Positions 42,556 to 54,730 of a stretch of DNA of 64,000 nt are shown here, piece after piece; positions within the stretch are counted from its first letter, which is position 1, and each line of letters begins with the position of its first letter. The position numbers and the translations under genes were made by a program. This DNA comes from Bactericera cockerelli (lineage: Eukaryota > Arthropoda > Insecta > Hemiptera > Triozidae), in the NCBI GenBank assembly GCA_024516035.1, contig CM044955.1, positions 56,571,257-56,635,256 of the forward strand, in the 5' to 3' direction. The notes under the pieces were generated by a model, which ran no database searches, was not told the DNA's origin, and saw only the letters and a program-made list of their open reading frames with translations.

Positions 42556-42787
42556 TTCGGTTTAACGTTGCTTTCAAGTGTGTGGTCTGGAGTAGACGGG
42601 GATTTAACCTCCATGCACTGGAAGCTCAAAAAGTAGCTATTTAAATTAACCTCACCCAGCCTGAGTTGGGCCAGGAATAACCAGCATCACAACTGTTTGA
42701 AATTGAGTGATCATCATTTGAATTCTGTTCCTTAACTTCAGTGATAGAACAAGAACTGGTGCATTCAACATGTCACTGATGCTGGCT
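42556..42787 (-). mobile_element. 5S-headed SINE, diverged
   Basis: Inverse: CCAGCATCAGTGACATGTTG, AATGCACCAGTTCTTGTTCT, ATCACTGAAGTTAAGGAACA; body CCCAACTCAGGCTGGGTGAG, CCATGCACTTTG-type region, GCAACGTTAAACC. Sits in the FMNL first intron. Confidence 0.8.
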
Positions 42788-43351
42788 AACAATTTTCTAC
42801 AAAATCAAATGGTTAATGACATGTAATATTCACAAAAATAAATCCATCTGTATGTGAAAATGCAATCCAATTCTAGTATGTATGTATGTACTCCTTGTTA
42901 TTACATTTGGGTTCCTTGATTATTTTAATGTTGTGTTGTAAAAATGCACTAGTGAGCTTAAGCTTTTTCTAAAAAAGATCTAGGATGGAATCAATAGATA
43001 TGTTTGTAATACCTCTGCGGAGCTAAGTCTAGATTTTGAATATTTTCTTAGATGGATAAACTAATGCTATGTCATGACTCCAGATCTCAATTTTGTCTAT
43101 TAATTTTTCCCCAAGCTCTTGTTATGGAGGGTAACTTGTCATTATTTTGTTTGTTTACATAAAATGTAGGTTTTGTGTTTCAGTGTAAATTTAAAACATA
43201 AAAATAATGATTTGGCAATACAATCAATTTCATCATTATTTTTTTAATTACCAAGCAAATGAATAATGTTGTGGTGATTAATGATAATGAATGTGAATCA
43301 TAAAAACAGATAAGTCAAGTGATGACAACATACACTATCCTGTACTGATGA
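42788..43351. other. FMNL intron sequence, AT-rich
   Basis: No exon or repeat family recognised. Confidence 0.4.
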
Positions 43352-43535
43352 AGTTATCAGGAGACCATTCCAGAAACATTTTCCACTCTCCAAACCCCAA
43401 AATCTTCATTTCAACTGTCATACAATGCACTCTAATTGGTTATAGTGTGCAAATTAACCAATCAGAGTGTGTTGTATGACAGTTGAAAGGGAGATTATGA
43501 GAGTGGAAAGTGTTTCTAGAACTATAGCCTGTTCT
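43352..43535. mobile_element. Fold-back MITE, about 180 bp
   Basis: CCAGAAACATTTTCCACTCT, TTCAACTGTCATACAATGCA, CTCTAATTGGTTATAG versus the inverse ACCAATCAGAGTGTGTTGTA, TGACAGTTGAAAGGGAGATT, GAGAGTGGAAAGTGTTTCTA. Arms about 85 bases, roughly 80% matching. Confidence 0.75.
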
Positions 43536-43684
43536 AGATCACTCTTTTCAGATGTTTTAGAATACAATAAAGGAATGTTGTTGGGTATGTAAGTATAGCC
43601 CAATGAGTCCACTGCCAGTTTACACTGATAATTAATTTTTTACTGTCCAAAATTTGTAAGTTTACATACTGTACCTTACCCATT

Positions 43685-43775
43685 CCATAGTATGTCTACC
43701 CTCTGATAGGTAAAAAGTGATACAATGTACTTCCCATTTAGGTGCTGTGTAAATATGAGAATACCAGAAGGAGCT
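43685..43775 (-). mobile_element. SINE C fragment
   Basis: ATAGTATGTCTACCCTCTGA, AAGTGATACAATGTACTTCC, CATTTAGGTGCTGTGTAAAT. Confidence 0.65.
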
Positions 43776-44840
43776 CAAATGGTTTTCCTCTTTATAACAT
43801 TGTCTGAAAATAATAAACATATATTACCTAAAGATGTTAGGTATCAGATTCAAAGTAAAAAAAAAAAAAATTAAATAAATTAACCAACAGGGAAAATATA
43901 TTTTGAGATACCTGTAGGTAGTTCTTTAACGTTATGTAGCAATAAAATTGCTTGAGGTGGTTCAATAGTGTAAATTCCCTGCTTCTGGTTTTAGTGGATA
44001 ATACCTGTATGTCAGGTTTACTGTTTAATACACCATTCATTGCAACTAATGTTATTTTATGATAATGGCTCTTATCCCAAAACTCCATTTTTTATGACCT
44101 TAACCTATAGATGTTTGAAGAAATCATTAATTCAACATTAGACTCGCAATACTTTGTTCTTGAACATGTTTATAATGAATTAGCAAATCAGGTACCTCTT
44201 TAGTAGCTTGTGCTATTTAGACATTAATTAATACACTGAGAAAGATCCAATGAAATTATTTTGTTTTCTTAGTTTAGTATACCCATTTAACTTTAACCAG
44301 TTTATTGCCACCAGTTAATTTATCAAACAGTTTTTTTTTCGAGGTACTGAATTTTCCCAAGTGCTGGGTTTTCTAGTTACATACAACGGACCTAATTTAA
44401 TAATATTAAAAGAAATTATGCTTGAGACTTTGCTAAAAAAAAAATCTATAGTAAAATTTCTCAGTTTGCTCCTAGTAAGATGCTGTGATAATATTTTAGG
44501 AACATGGGTACCTAGGTAGGTATGTCGAGTTTTACTAAAAAAATAATTTTAAGTTTTTACTGATGGGAAGTTTTATTCTCAGAAAATTATGTTTACCTAT
44601 CCAAGTTATGTCAGTATTGAAATCAGTGTAGGTATAAACAGAAGAAATAGGGAGTTCTATTCCAGGAAATTTCTGACCTATTCTTAGGTACAGACGTACT
44701 CAATTAGCTTGGAGCCGGCATACCTACATAAAGTACATAATTATGATAGGAAATACTTTTAAATATAAATTCATCTTAGTATGCTTGTAGAATTAAGTAG
44801 GTGGGTTTTCGTTCGTTCCAAGTATTTTCCTATCTAGAAT
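43776..44840. other. FMNL intron sequence, AT-rich
   Basis: 44620-44730 resembles the interspersed repeat of 6840-7030. No exon seen. Confidence 0.4.
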
Positions 44841-44948
44841 TGTAACCTGGAAGTCGGTGGTTCAAGTCCCGGTTTTAGCGTAGATTTAGTAAAGCGAGTT
44901 TGAGTAGTTGTGATATCACGAATGTGATTAACACAGATATATGATAAA
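44841..44948 (+). mobile_element. SINE A, 5'-truncated
   Basis: TGTAACCTGGAAGTCGGTGG, TTCAAGTCCCGGTTTTAGCG, GATTTAGTAAAGCGAGTTTG, GTGATATCACGAATGTGATT. Confidence 0.8.
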
Positions 44949-46266
44949 AAGAAAAGAAAAATCTTACCCAGATGCAACTTGAAATTTTGTCCAAGCAGTA
45001 CTCAATTACAATCTTTCTTTCTACCAAAATGAAACATGAACAGACCCAGTAACAATAATTTGACGTCCTTTTTAAAAAGTAATTGTGCCCCGGAACCGCT
45101 TTAGCATTACTTCAAGGCACTTTACCTTTACACCCATGTCATTCCGGAAAAGTTTCATCAGAATTTTCCTCTCCGTACGTGATTCGAACCCGCAACTTCC
45201 GGGTCAGTAACCAATGCTCTTACTTAACCACGGAGTTCGGCTATTTGATGTCTTAGTGATAATATTAGACTTTTAACCCATAATTATTATATGAATGCTT
45301 CTAATATTATTGTGTCTATAAAAACGTTCTAACTCACACATAATACTTGTGATTAAGAAGATTTTGTGCTGGCAATGATGTCATCTCCTACAATAGTACA
45401 TTCCTGGACTCCCAATACCCAGTGCAGTGTCTGATATACACTCACTCCACAGATTCCTACAATATTATCTTAAATTCCTAAGATACAGGCCTAGGTATTG
45501 CATCTGATGCAGTGAGGTGGTCTGTGGTCCCTGCTACCAGACTCCCTGTGGATAGTCCCTGTGTTCGATTTCATAATTTATCTGTCAGATTGAACAATTT
45601 ATAAATTTAAATGAGGGTACTTTTATACCCGGAACCTACATACGTCTTAGATAACTTAGCTGTAGGCTCTCGTGAGGTATTCTACTTTATAAAGGTGACA
45701 TTTTTATTGTAATTTAATTCTCGCTAGACCCTCTGGGTAATTGTTTGTTTGTGTGTCTTTTGATGTTTTTATTCGGGCTCTATTTTGTTATTATTTATAT
45801 TCATCTGATCGTTTATCGGGACGTGCATTATTTTTTCTTTCCTGATCTCAAGAGCCCGTGGGTTGAGCACAGTTATGGAATGTAAGATATGACCAGAGTT
45901 CTTGAGTTGGCCTGGTGAGATTTATTGATACCTCGTTGAGTCCCGGGTCTCGTAATTGGTGCTCTATGAATAATGCACGTTCAAAGTGAGGTCGAACTTA
46001 TGTTTTCCATTTGGTTCCGAGAAGTAGAGTTGACTTGTTAGAAATTGTGGGACGCAGTATGAAAGTATTGTGGGATCATCACATGAATCAAATTTATATT
46101 TATGATCTCGTAGGAATTAACATGGACTATGTTGAAGAGAGTTGAAGTTGATGTCCAGGCGACAGGGCTAAGTAGTGGCCGCTCTGGCTGGGGGACTGTC
46201 AACAGGCAGAAAATCAGGGACTCGCTAGAGGACTATGAGGAGATAGCAGACTAGCCAACCCTAACG
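44949..46266. other. Intron sequence with one tRNA-like fragment
   Basis: 45175-45240 (ACGTGATTCGAACCCGCAAC, CTTACTTAACCACGGAGTTC) is the inverse of a tRNA-like head, a further SINE-type copy. 46185-46260 resembles the 38-bp repeat region. No exon seen. Confidence 0.4.
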
Positions 46267-46445
46267 AGTGCACTGGTGGTCAAGTGGTTAACGTGCTAGT
46301 CTGGTAATCCAGGTAGTGTATAGGGATCCGTTGGTTCGAAACCCACCCAGTGCATGAGCTTTTTCTCATGAATTTGGGTTTGTGACCACATAATGATAAG
46401 ACTCTGAGGATTAGGTGGTAGAAAATGCTATTAGTGTTATTATTA
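46267..46445 (+). mobile_element. SINE B
   Basis: GTGCACTGGTGGTCAAGTGG, AGTCTGGTAATCCAGGTAGT, GTTGGTTCGAAACCCACCCA, GGGTTTGTGACCACATAATG, tail truncated after GTAGAAAATGC. Confidence 0.85.
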
Positions 46446-46499
46446 AAATACATACAAACTATATTTACCGTATATAAGCACTGTAGTTTCTTTATAACA

Positions 46500-46675
46500 A
46501 TAAGCATGGCTAGCTTGCAATTCTTTAAGTGTTTAATGGCGTATACACAAACAGCCCAAGTTCTCATTGTGGTTAATTATAGCAATATGGTTCAGGACGA
46601 GCCAACTTTTCAACTAATGTTGGATAGAGACCATCACTCCCCCACCTGTAGCCAAGCTGGCTGCAACAACCTTGT
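46500..46675 (+). repeat. Unclassified interspersed repeat
   Basis: GCATGGCTAGCTTGCAATTC, TTCAGGACGAGCCAACTTTT, AGACCATCACTCCCCCACCT, GTAGCCAAGCTGGCTGCAAC; same as 13055-13270 and inverse 35600-35850. Confidence 0.65.
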
Positions 46676-46815
46676 TGTGTAGGAATGTGGTCACAAAGTC
46701 AAATTCATGAGAAAGAATTCATGCACTGGGCGAGATTCGAAAATTCGAAGGGCGGATCCCTACGCTACCTGTAATCTACCAGACTAGCGCGTTAACCACT
46801 CGACTACCAGTGCAC
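46676..46815 (-). mobile_element. SINE B
   Basis: GAATGTGGTCACAAAGTCAA, TTCATGCACTGGGCGAGATT, CGGATCCCTACGCTACCTGT, GCGTTAACCACTCGACTACC, AGTGCAC. Confidence 0.8.
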
Positions 46816-47391
46816 AATATATGCACCAGAGATAACCAAGTATGTACAGTTGTACACTCACTATCTAGAGTTGAGTGTTTGCTGACTTTCAGAGTTGCTT
46901 AAATATTATTGCGGTTCTCGAGATACAAGGGTGGGTGGCGTAAGACTTTATAGCCACCCTGTATATTCAGATTTATAATTTTAGCTACAACTTATTAATA
47001 AATGAACAGAAATCAGTACTGGGTGAATCAATGAGCCGTTCGTATGCACCGAGTTGCATACTTACCGGTAATAATTTAGCGATCATTAGTCGGAGAGTGA
47101 AGTCAGTCAGTCATTTTTCACGGTGGTGAGGCGTCGAGAAAATTAAACTTGAAGGTCGCTCTTGCCGGAGTGGGTTCTGTGGTGGCAACGACAATATTAA
47201 CCTCTAATTAACTGCAGCTTAGCGAGCGGCAACAATGCTAATTATCTCATTAATAATATTTGCTAAGGTTCCTTGCCAAGAAGTATGACATCACAACATC
47301 CTATCTATTCCTACGCTTGAGAAGCCAGCCTCTGTTGTTGGGGTTATGACCATTGATAAGAACCTTTTACAAAACACTTTGATTATTTATA
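46816..47391. other. Intron sequence
   Basis: No exon or repeat family recognised. Confidence 0.35.
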
Positions 47392-47536
47392 ACCGACCTC
47401 AGTAGCTTGATCAGTAAGGCAGCGGACTTGTAACCTGGAGGTCGGTGGTTCAAGTCCCGGTTTCAGCGTAGATTTAGTAATTTAAGTTTGAGTAGTTGTG
47501 ATATCACGAAAGTGATTAACACAAATATGATAACTT
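47392..47536 (+). mobile_element. SINE A, full length (best copy)
   Basis: ACCGACCTCAGTAGCTTGAT, GGCAGCGGACTTGTAACCTG, GAGGTCGGTGGTTCAAGTCC, CGGTTTCAGCGTAGATTTAG, GTTGTGATATCACGAAAGTG, ATTAACACAAATATGATAAC. Confidence 0.9.
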
Positions 47537-48388
47537 TGATTATTTATAAAGTCTGAGAGCATTTTTGTACCTAGTTTGCCTGAATGCTGCGTAATAATTT
47601 ATTATTGGAGCTTTTAAAAAAGACAACATTAACAAACGAAATCTGACACTTTAACACTCATTAACAAACGAAATCTTCACGATGGAAGGGATCAGAGAGT
47701 CCAATCCAATCGAGAAATAACAAGAGATTTCGCCTCAGGCGAATTTGAAAAGCGCAATGTCGGGTTCATAGTTTTTCAACCTCTCAGCCTATTGTCATAC
47801 ACAATGCTGTACGCTGTACCTTTCCTAGACGTAGATTTAGGTTGGTACCCCCTGGCTGTTTATTAGATTTGATTTCCAAGGGAGTTTGTTGTCCCAAAAA
47901 ATATAAAAGTGAAATGCTTGACTGCTGCATAAAGCTGCATGGCAGAGCATGCATGGGACTGGCACATGCGAAATCCTGGACTCTGCTGCATGGCAGGACA
48001 AGCATTGTGGTCTCGTGGTATTATAGCATGCATGATGTGTGAATTCACACTTGCTCGCTCTCAATATACTGCGAAGGCCAACAATATACAGAGTTTTTTT
48101 TTTAAATTTTACTACAGAAGTACTCGTACCTAGTCTAATATTCTGGCTAGTACAAATCATGTAGTAGATAATATAATATATATATTATGTTCGTATTTTT
48201 TAAATAATGTTTTGGTCGCATGAGTGTAAAATAGACTGGTCAGTGCCTTCTGGTCACTGCATGTGGCACTGTACTTGCTTCATTCAGACTGTCTGGTGTG
48301 TTTTACACTATTATTTCTTGTGTTACACTAGCCATTAACCACGAACATGCATCCTACCTGATGGTTATCAACCAATTATCAGGTGAAA
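47537..48388. other. Intron sequence
   Basis: 47930-48050 is rich in GCATG/CTGCATGGCA repeats, which opens frames on both strands without any domain. No exon recognised. Confidence 0.4.
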
Positions 48389-48532
48389 ACCGACCTCAGT
48401 AGTTCGATCGATAGGGCGGCGAACTTGTTACCTGAAGGTCGGTGGTTAAGTCCCAAGTTCAACAAAAATTGTGATGTCCCAAAAAAGTTTGAGACATCAC
48501 GAAAGTGATAAACACAAATATTTATGATAACT
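48389..48532 (+). mobile_element. SINE A
   Basis: ACCGACCTCAGTAGTTCGAT, GAACTTGTTACCTGAAGGTC, GTTAAGTCCCAAGTTC, TTGAGACATCACGAAAGTGA. Confidence 0.8.
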
Positions 48533-48570
48533 TACCTACTTAAAAACTCCTATTTTTCTCTCTTGGACAA

Positions 48571-48797
48571 ATGCACTGGTAGTCAAGTGGTTAGCGCGCT
48601 AGTGTGGTAATACAGTTAGCGTAGGGATCCGTTGGTTCGAATTCCACCTAGTGCATGGATATGTTTCTCATTAATTTGAGTTTGTGACCACATATCAATC
48701 AATAAGACGCTGAAGGTTAGGTGGTAGAAAACGCTTTGAGCGTTAACCTCGCCTAGTGGTTACCTTCTGCTAAAGAGTGTTATTATTATTATCATGC
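48571..48797 (+). mobile_element. SINE B, full length
   Basis: ATGCACTGGTAGTCAAGTGG, TTAGCGCGCTAGTGTGGTAA, CGTTGGTTCGAATTCCACCT, GTTTGTGACCACATATC, AGACGCTGAAGGTTAGGTGG, AGTGGTTACCTTCTGCTAAA, (TTA)n. Confidence 0.88.
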
Positions 48798-50221
48798 AGT
48801 GTTTTCTCGACTAAAGAGTGTTGTTGTTATTACTAATATATATTATTATTATGCAGTGTTTTTTCGGCCTGTAGTAGCTTACTAGGTCACTACTCACATA
48901 TACCATCACTGTTGAAATTACCCACATATATATTCCTTTATCAAAGTTGGTACATAAGCCACTTGATAGCCCTCATTGTGTTACTGATAGTACCCTGGTA
49001 TTGTCCATTGTCCTAGTTTATAATGTTATCAACTTATGAGCCAGTCAGGCTCTGAAGGTAGGTAGTATATTGTTATTAAAAAAAAACATATTAGATCAAG
49101 TTTTATTTACATAGAATATACATATACATTATATAATTTATGTAAATAAAACATTATACATTCAATATTACATAAAATATATATTGTTGAATCTAATACA
49201 CATACATATTTATTAATTTGAATATGAGCTGTACCTACATTCATAAACATACACTGTGTGGGACATGTATTCTTCTAGCATAATACATACTTACCTACCT
49301 GTTCTGATGGCAGCCAGGTATTTTTACTTGTTTACATATTAGTATTGCTATCTGTTAACGTGTGGCTTATGGCAGTGTGTGCAAACACATACCGGTATTT
49401 TCACAACTTATTTGCATATTATGTTACCCACAGGTGCTTACACCATGAATGTACTTCGATACCCCTATGGAAAGTATGGACAACGGGATGATATGATATT
49501 GATTCAATGATAACTAGGTATTACAATATCTGTGTACAAATTTTGAAGATACAAATTTATATTTAAATGTATTATTGAATGGTATAATGGGACTTCATAG
49601 CCCTAATGGGGCGAAAAATTTACATTCTAATTAAACATTTAATGAAACCCACCATAAAAATCCCAATTTTGTCCCATGTACCTGGGAAAAACCGAAAAAA
49701 AGCCTCGGTGTTTAACGTGTTAAGTAATTTTATTAGTGTATGCTGTATGCTATCATTCAAGGCTACGAAATAATAGCTCTTCTGCCTTGGTGCATTTGAA
49801 TTGAACAGATTAAAAAACTAAATATTTTCGCCACATTTACATCAGCTTGCGTGTTGCGTGCGTCCTTTTTATTGGTCATTTAGTACCTAACCTTCTTCGC
49901 TAAATTAAAGTTTTTACATTTAAATGAGTCATTAGTTCATTACACACTAAAACTGGCTGAAATTCCTCTTATATGCTCTTTTATAATTACCACAGTCTAA
50001 GTCTAAGTACACTAACGTATGCAAATTAGTACAATAACCACTCCTCTGTGCAAATTAGACAAGCACACAGACGTATGACCTTCCTAATTTAAGCAATGGC
50101 TAACTCTGGGATGTTGAGAAATTACAAGTTGAAACTATATTAAAGTCATAATAAATAAATAAGTTTAGTTTGTATATTTTCATTACAAATGTAAACGTAA
50201 AAACACAACTTTTGTTTCTTT
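48798..50221. other. Intron sequence, AT-rich
   Basis: 49570-49700 (AATGGGACTTCATAGCCCTA) recalls the 3' part of SINE D. No exon seen. Confidence 0.4.
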
Positions 50222-50415
50222 TAGGTTTGCACTGCTCATATCACGACAGGGGTTTTACCCTCCATTTGCTCGAAACTCACTAGCCAGCTACTCTAATTTA
50301 TTATTCTCACCTAGCCTGAATGGGGCCGGGAACAGCCACCAGCATCACGAGGGTTCGAATGTGAAGTCCGCACTTTGCTGGACGTTGCTTAACTTTAGAG
50401 CCATCGACGGTGACG
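50222..50415 (-). mobile_element. 5S-headed SINE, head truncated
   Basis: TTTTAGGTTTGCACTGCTCA, TATCACGACAGGGGTTTTAC, CTCACCTAGCCTGAATGGGG, CCGGGAACAGCC, CGCACTTTGCTGGACGTTGC, TTAACTTTAGAGCCATCGAC. Confidence 0.8.
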
Positions 50416-51520
50416 CTGGTTTCGCTGTATCTCTGTGACGATGACGGTGTTGTCTCTACTATCAATACTGAAATTTTGTAGTAAGGTTCCCCTTGTTTGG
50501 TTTGCACTAAGGATTTTTTCGACTCTGGAAATGAGATGCCAGTCACTGTTCAAAAAAAAATTGAAAATGCAATTTTTCCTGTCACGAAATGCATTAAGTC
50601 CATCTACTGCTTGTGCTCTTGATATATAAAGTAGTGTATGTTGAGAAAACATACGATGTTCGATCTACATATACGCCTGCTCCTTCCTTCATTCTTGCTA
50701 TGACATAAATTAGGACTCGCTACCTACTCAACAGCATACCTAAGGGTCATAGACATAAATACATGTAATGGCTTATTGAAGATAGAGACCATCTTAGTTT
50801 CATTTGAAATATAGGCCTCGTTTCATTTGAGAAAGAAGAAGATATTTTTTAATCTTCGCTGTGAAGAGTGGGGAATGGCATACCTAGGAATTTGATTACA
50901 AAATGCCAGGAGTGAGATTTGAGAATCTTGTATTCAAGAAAGATCAAACAGGATCCGGTGATCCATCCCTTTAATCATATGCAGGATCACGGTTTGGGAG
51001 AGAAATATGTGTGAAAATAGTTTTTAGCTATTTGTGTATTTCATGTTGTGTAATGTAAATTTTTGAGATTAAATTACTATACAAATTCGATCAAGTTTTA
51101 TTTACAGTAAGACTAGAAATACAAGGAATATTTACAATTATAGAAACAAAACTTGATCAAGGGTGGTGCTAATGTCAACGGCATTCTCTTCCGGATTTGT
51201 CTTTTTGCGAGTAAGAAGTATGGGAGATGACGCCTCCTTAACCACAGCCTTGTACCATTTCCGGCCGTTTTAACCTAAATGAAGTAGAGTCCTTCATGCC
51301 GCTATAACTTCGTGAGATTTACAAGGATTGTTCAATTTCGCCGTCGGTAATTACTGAATAACTTTGACGTTAAAAAATGTATCGCTACTCCAGTTACCTA
51401 CTCCTTAATAAAATGCCATCCACTCTTCTTTAATCAAGTCTTATTTGCTCACTTAGCCTGTTCTCAATAACGCTACAACACATACCTTCACTCATTATTA
51501 TTTATATAATCCATCATAAG
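50416..51520. other. Intron sequence with a LINE 3' end
   Basis: 51091-51195 (TTTTATTTACAGTAAG...CAAGGGTGGTGCTAATGTCA, ACGGCATTCTCTTCC) is a diverged inverse LINE 3' end of the hairpin family. No exon seen. Confidence 0.45.
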
Positions 51521-51845
51521 AGCGCACGAATAGCTCATTTGTTAAGCACTCGCTTGCCATACGGAAGGTCCCGGGTTCCAACCCCCGCGCCGACAAAAAT
51601 TTGTATTCAAAATTTGGTTACAGTTGTTTGTAAGGGATACCTTCCGGTGCGCTCGTGTTGACCCAGCATCTAAATTGGAACTATTGTAGTATTGTGTCAC
51701 TTCTCGCCCATCAGGGAGGAGGCATACTACGGGATGGGCAGGCTACAACACAGACCATAAGCGTCTACAGTAGCTCATGTTTCATGTCTACGAGAAAAAA
51801 AAAAGGCTGTGGAAACACTCATCTTTCTTTAAAAAAAGAAAAACA
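51521..51845 (+). mobile_element. SINE C, full length
   Basis: GCGCACGAATAGCTCATTTG, CTCGCTTGCCATACGGAAGG, TCCCGGGTTCCAACCCCCGC, GCGACAAAAATT-type linker, GATACCTTCCGGTGCGCTCG, CTTCTCGCCCATCAGGGAGG, GGGATGGGCAGGCTACAACA, CTACAGTAGCTC and a poly(A)-rich end. Confidence 0.88.
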
Positions 51846-52167
51846 AAAAAATATGTCACACTTTTAACTTGAGGCAATTAAAAACACAATTTATTCTCTT
51901 CAGAATGTTAATTTTCATGCAAATCGCCCAGACCTACCTTACGTTGGTTGTGGTAGGAGCGAAGGCTTGTAACTATCTCCGCCGCGTGACGCCTGCCAGT
52001 CTGAACTTTGCATGAAATGTCTACCAGAACTGTGTCAGGGACACCTGAGCTCCTCAACCTTTGTTTTATTACCCGCGAATATTTTACCTCTTGGTGGCGA
52101 AGGGAAATTTCCCTTCGTCCTTGTGTTAGAGACGAGGGGAGAGCAAGTACCTACTTAATGTCGTATT

Positions 52168-52604
52168 GGGCCGTATTCATATGAAGAAGCAAAAGCTTTT
52201 CCTTGTGAAAATCGAAGGAACTGTTGTTCCAGTCGGTATCCAAAAAGTTTTCAAAGCAATTGCTTTTCGTTGAAAGCAGAAGCAATTGCTTTTCGTTGAA
52301 AGCAAAAGCCATTGCTTTTCCTTGATAGCAAAAGCAAAAGCTTTTACTTCTTTAGAAGTAAATGTTTCATAGATATTCTTTGTATAGGGCGTTCTTCACA
52401 CCTCGGCCGAGGCCTTTAATTCATAAAGCTGACCATTTCTTTTTATTGTAATAGCTCTTCTAACTTAAACATGAAGCAATTGCTTGCGAGCTAGAGTAAA
52501 TGGTTTTGAATACGAAAAAGTTTCTTCTACTTTGGCTTCAGATCTTTTGCTTTTACTTCTTGCTTTTGATCACGAGCAATTGCTTCTTTTATGAATACGG
52601 CCCA
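52168..52604. mobile_element. 437-bp MITE with GGGCCGTATTCATA termini
   Basis: Left TGGGCCGTATTCATATGAAG, right inverse TGGGCCGTATTCATAAAAGA. The interior is a run of AAGCAATTGC/GCAAAAGC blocks in both orientations, plus CACACCTCGGCCGAGGCC. Target duplication unclear. No ORF. Confidence 0.8.
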
Positions 52605-54039
52605 TCGTGAAGTTTTCCTCACGGGAAAGGTCAAGGTGGCTTTCCATATCCCTCCCATTTCTTTTTCTGTCTCACTCTTCATATCCCTCCTCCTCCTCCT
52701 CTCCTCTTTTATTTCCCTCTACTCTTACCCCCCTTTCTTTCCTGTAAATGTCCATGAGAATGTCTGCACGCATTTTTCAGGGTTCATTTTCGCCTATAGT
52801 ATATGAATGGCATTTGTTTGTTTAAAGGGCGTTACTATTTGGAAATTGGCCTATTGGTTTCTAGCTTTCTAGTTTTGCGCTTGTTAGACAGGGTTCACAA
52901 AATTTTCTGCAATGATAAATAGTATTGTGGGTTGAAATTTTTTTCAACATATTGTATACTAGTTTTGTATATGGGAAGTTTTGTGGTAAAATTTTTCCTA
53001 AAATAATGACCCTGAGACCTTCTCTTGATGGTGATTAAATCTATTTGGTTTTTTTTTTTACCATCACAAGCACCATAAAAATAAAACGCTTAATGTGGTG
53101 TTTGGATAATTTTCTCAAGGGTGGTTTCCTCATTGCCCTTAGCATCAAACTGTGACCTGGCGCAATGAACATTCGAGCTCTATAATTTTCTCTTTTAACA
53201 TCATGATCACTGATCACAAATCATAACATCCATGTAATTAGGTACGTATACGTTCTACTATATTCCCAACACTTTTTCCATCGTGTTCCTTCTAGTCCCA
53301 TCTACGAGTACTACCTATTTAGGTTTACGATTTCTCGTAATATAGTAAATTATCAAAACTAACGGTCCGAGAATGGATCCTTGCTGAAACACAATGTTAT
53401 TACACAACCCTCCCTTTTGTTTTTGAGTGTTGTGTGTTTACAAGGTTTTAATTTTCGGGGATAATTTCAACCCTCGAAAACTTTTATGACGCCAATAAAA
53501 CCCAGCGTGATTACGATTTCACAAGCTCTTTCTCTGTCGAGTGTTTTGATTTTACGGCCACTTGTTGTCAAAGGTTCACCGACACACCCCCTTTTTTATC
53601 CTCGGAATTCGACACATTTTTTTATGTTTGTGTGTGTGAAGTTTTTTAATTGTTTCCTTCACTCTATCTCTCTCCTCTCTGTGTCTCTCTCTATCCCCCC
53701 CCTCTTTCTTGATGAAACTTCTTTCTGGTTACAAATTGAGCCATCACAGACACTTCCACGAATGTAGACACTTCGGCTTTTGTGTAGACATTTCCACGAA
53801 TTAGGTTTTGGTGTGAAATTCGTTTCCGTTTTGGGTTTCCTTTGTTATGATGGGTTTGTGTGGAGTGTTTTCGGTACTCTAGCCTCTGTGCACAAGAAGG
53901 TTTATGACTTGGAGGAACCTTTTTTATACTCTCTAGGGAGGGTTACAACAGTTGTAAGAGTCGTTTGAATCGAGCATCTAACAGTGGAAAGTTTTGTCGC
54001 CTTTGATGACACTCCCAGTTTTTGAGCACAATGTTAGGA
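52605..54039. other. Intron sequence, pyrimidine-rich in places
   Basis: CT-rich tracts at 52665-52735 and 53660-53710. The open frames here (for example 53486-53767) are low-complexity and show no domain. Confidence 0.4.
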
Positions 54040-54730
54040 CGCTAACGAGTTCCTTCCGAACCTTTTTTTTACTCAGGTAGTGATACCGAGTTACTTCCCG
54101 TACACGAAAGGTAAATACACGTGTTGCTTCCCGATGCAAACACCGAGTACCTGAGACCTGGGTCATGAGTTACCATTGAATGACAAAATTATAGTATTTT
54201 TTTTTTTAATATTTTTTTCCTCATAGGCATGGCCTTCAATGTATTTTACCTAACCCTACTATAAAAGCGAGGCATGGCCTACATTGTATTTTACCTAACC
54301 CTACTATAAACCCAAGGCATGGTCTTCAATGTATTTTACCTAACCCTACTATAAAAGCGAGGCATGGCCTACATTGTATTTTACCTAACCCTACTATAAA
54401 CCCAAGGCATGGCCTTCATTGTATTTTACCTAACCCTACTATAAATAAATAAAATAAAAAATATAAATATAAACCCAAGGCATGGCCTTCATTTTATTTT
54501 ACCTCACCCTACTATAATCCCAAGGCATGGTCTTCATTTTATTTTACCTCACCCTACTATAAACCCAAGGCATGGCCTTCATTTTATTTTTCTTTTAGAC
54601 CAGGTAAACGGGAAGCAAGTCGTTATCGGGGAGGAACTCAGCGGGAAGCAAGTCGGTAAGGTCAAAACTATGACCAGGAAGGAAGTCGGTAAAAAAAAGG
54701 TCGATGGGAAGGAACTCGGTTCCTCCCCAA
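54040..54730. mobile_element. TIR element carrying the 45-bp satellite
   Basis: Left end CGAGTTCCTTCCGAACCTTT, right inverse CGAGTTCCTTCCCATCGACC, with (T)8AC shortly after both. Subterminal CTTCCCG motifs repeat on each side (GACTTGCTTCCCG on the right, GTTGCTTCCCG on the left). The core is the 45-bp satellite. Confidence 0.7.
54225..54595. repeat. 45-bp satellite, about 8 copies
   Basis: AGGCATGGCCTTCAATGTAT + TTTACCTAACCCTACTATAA + AAGCG; one AT-rich insertion at 54440-54475. Same unit as 20580-20850. Confidence 0.9.

Noticed and set aside
47837..48160. Cluster of four overlapping ORFs
   Set aside because: Arise from GCATG-rich repeated sequence on both strands; no domain or splice logic.
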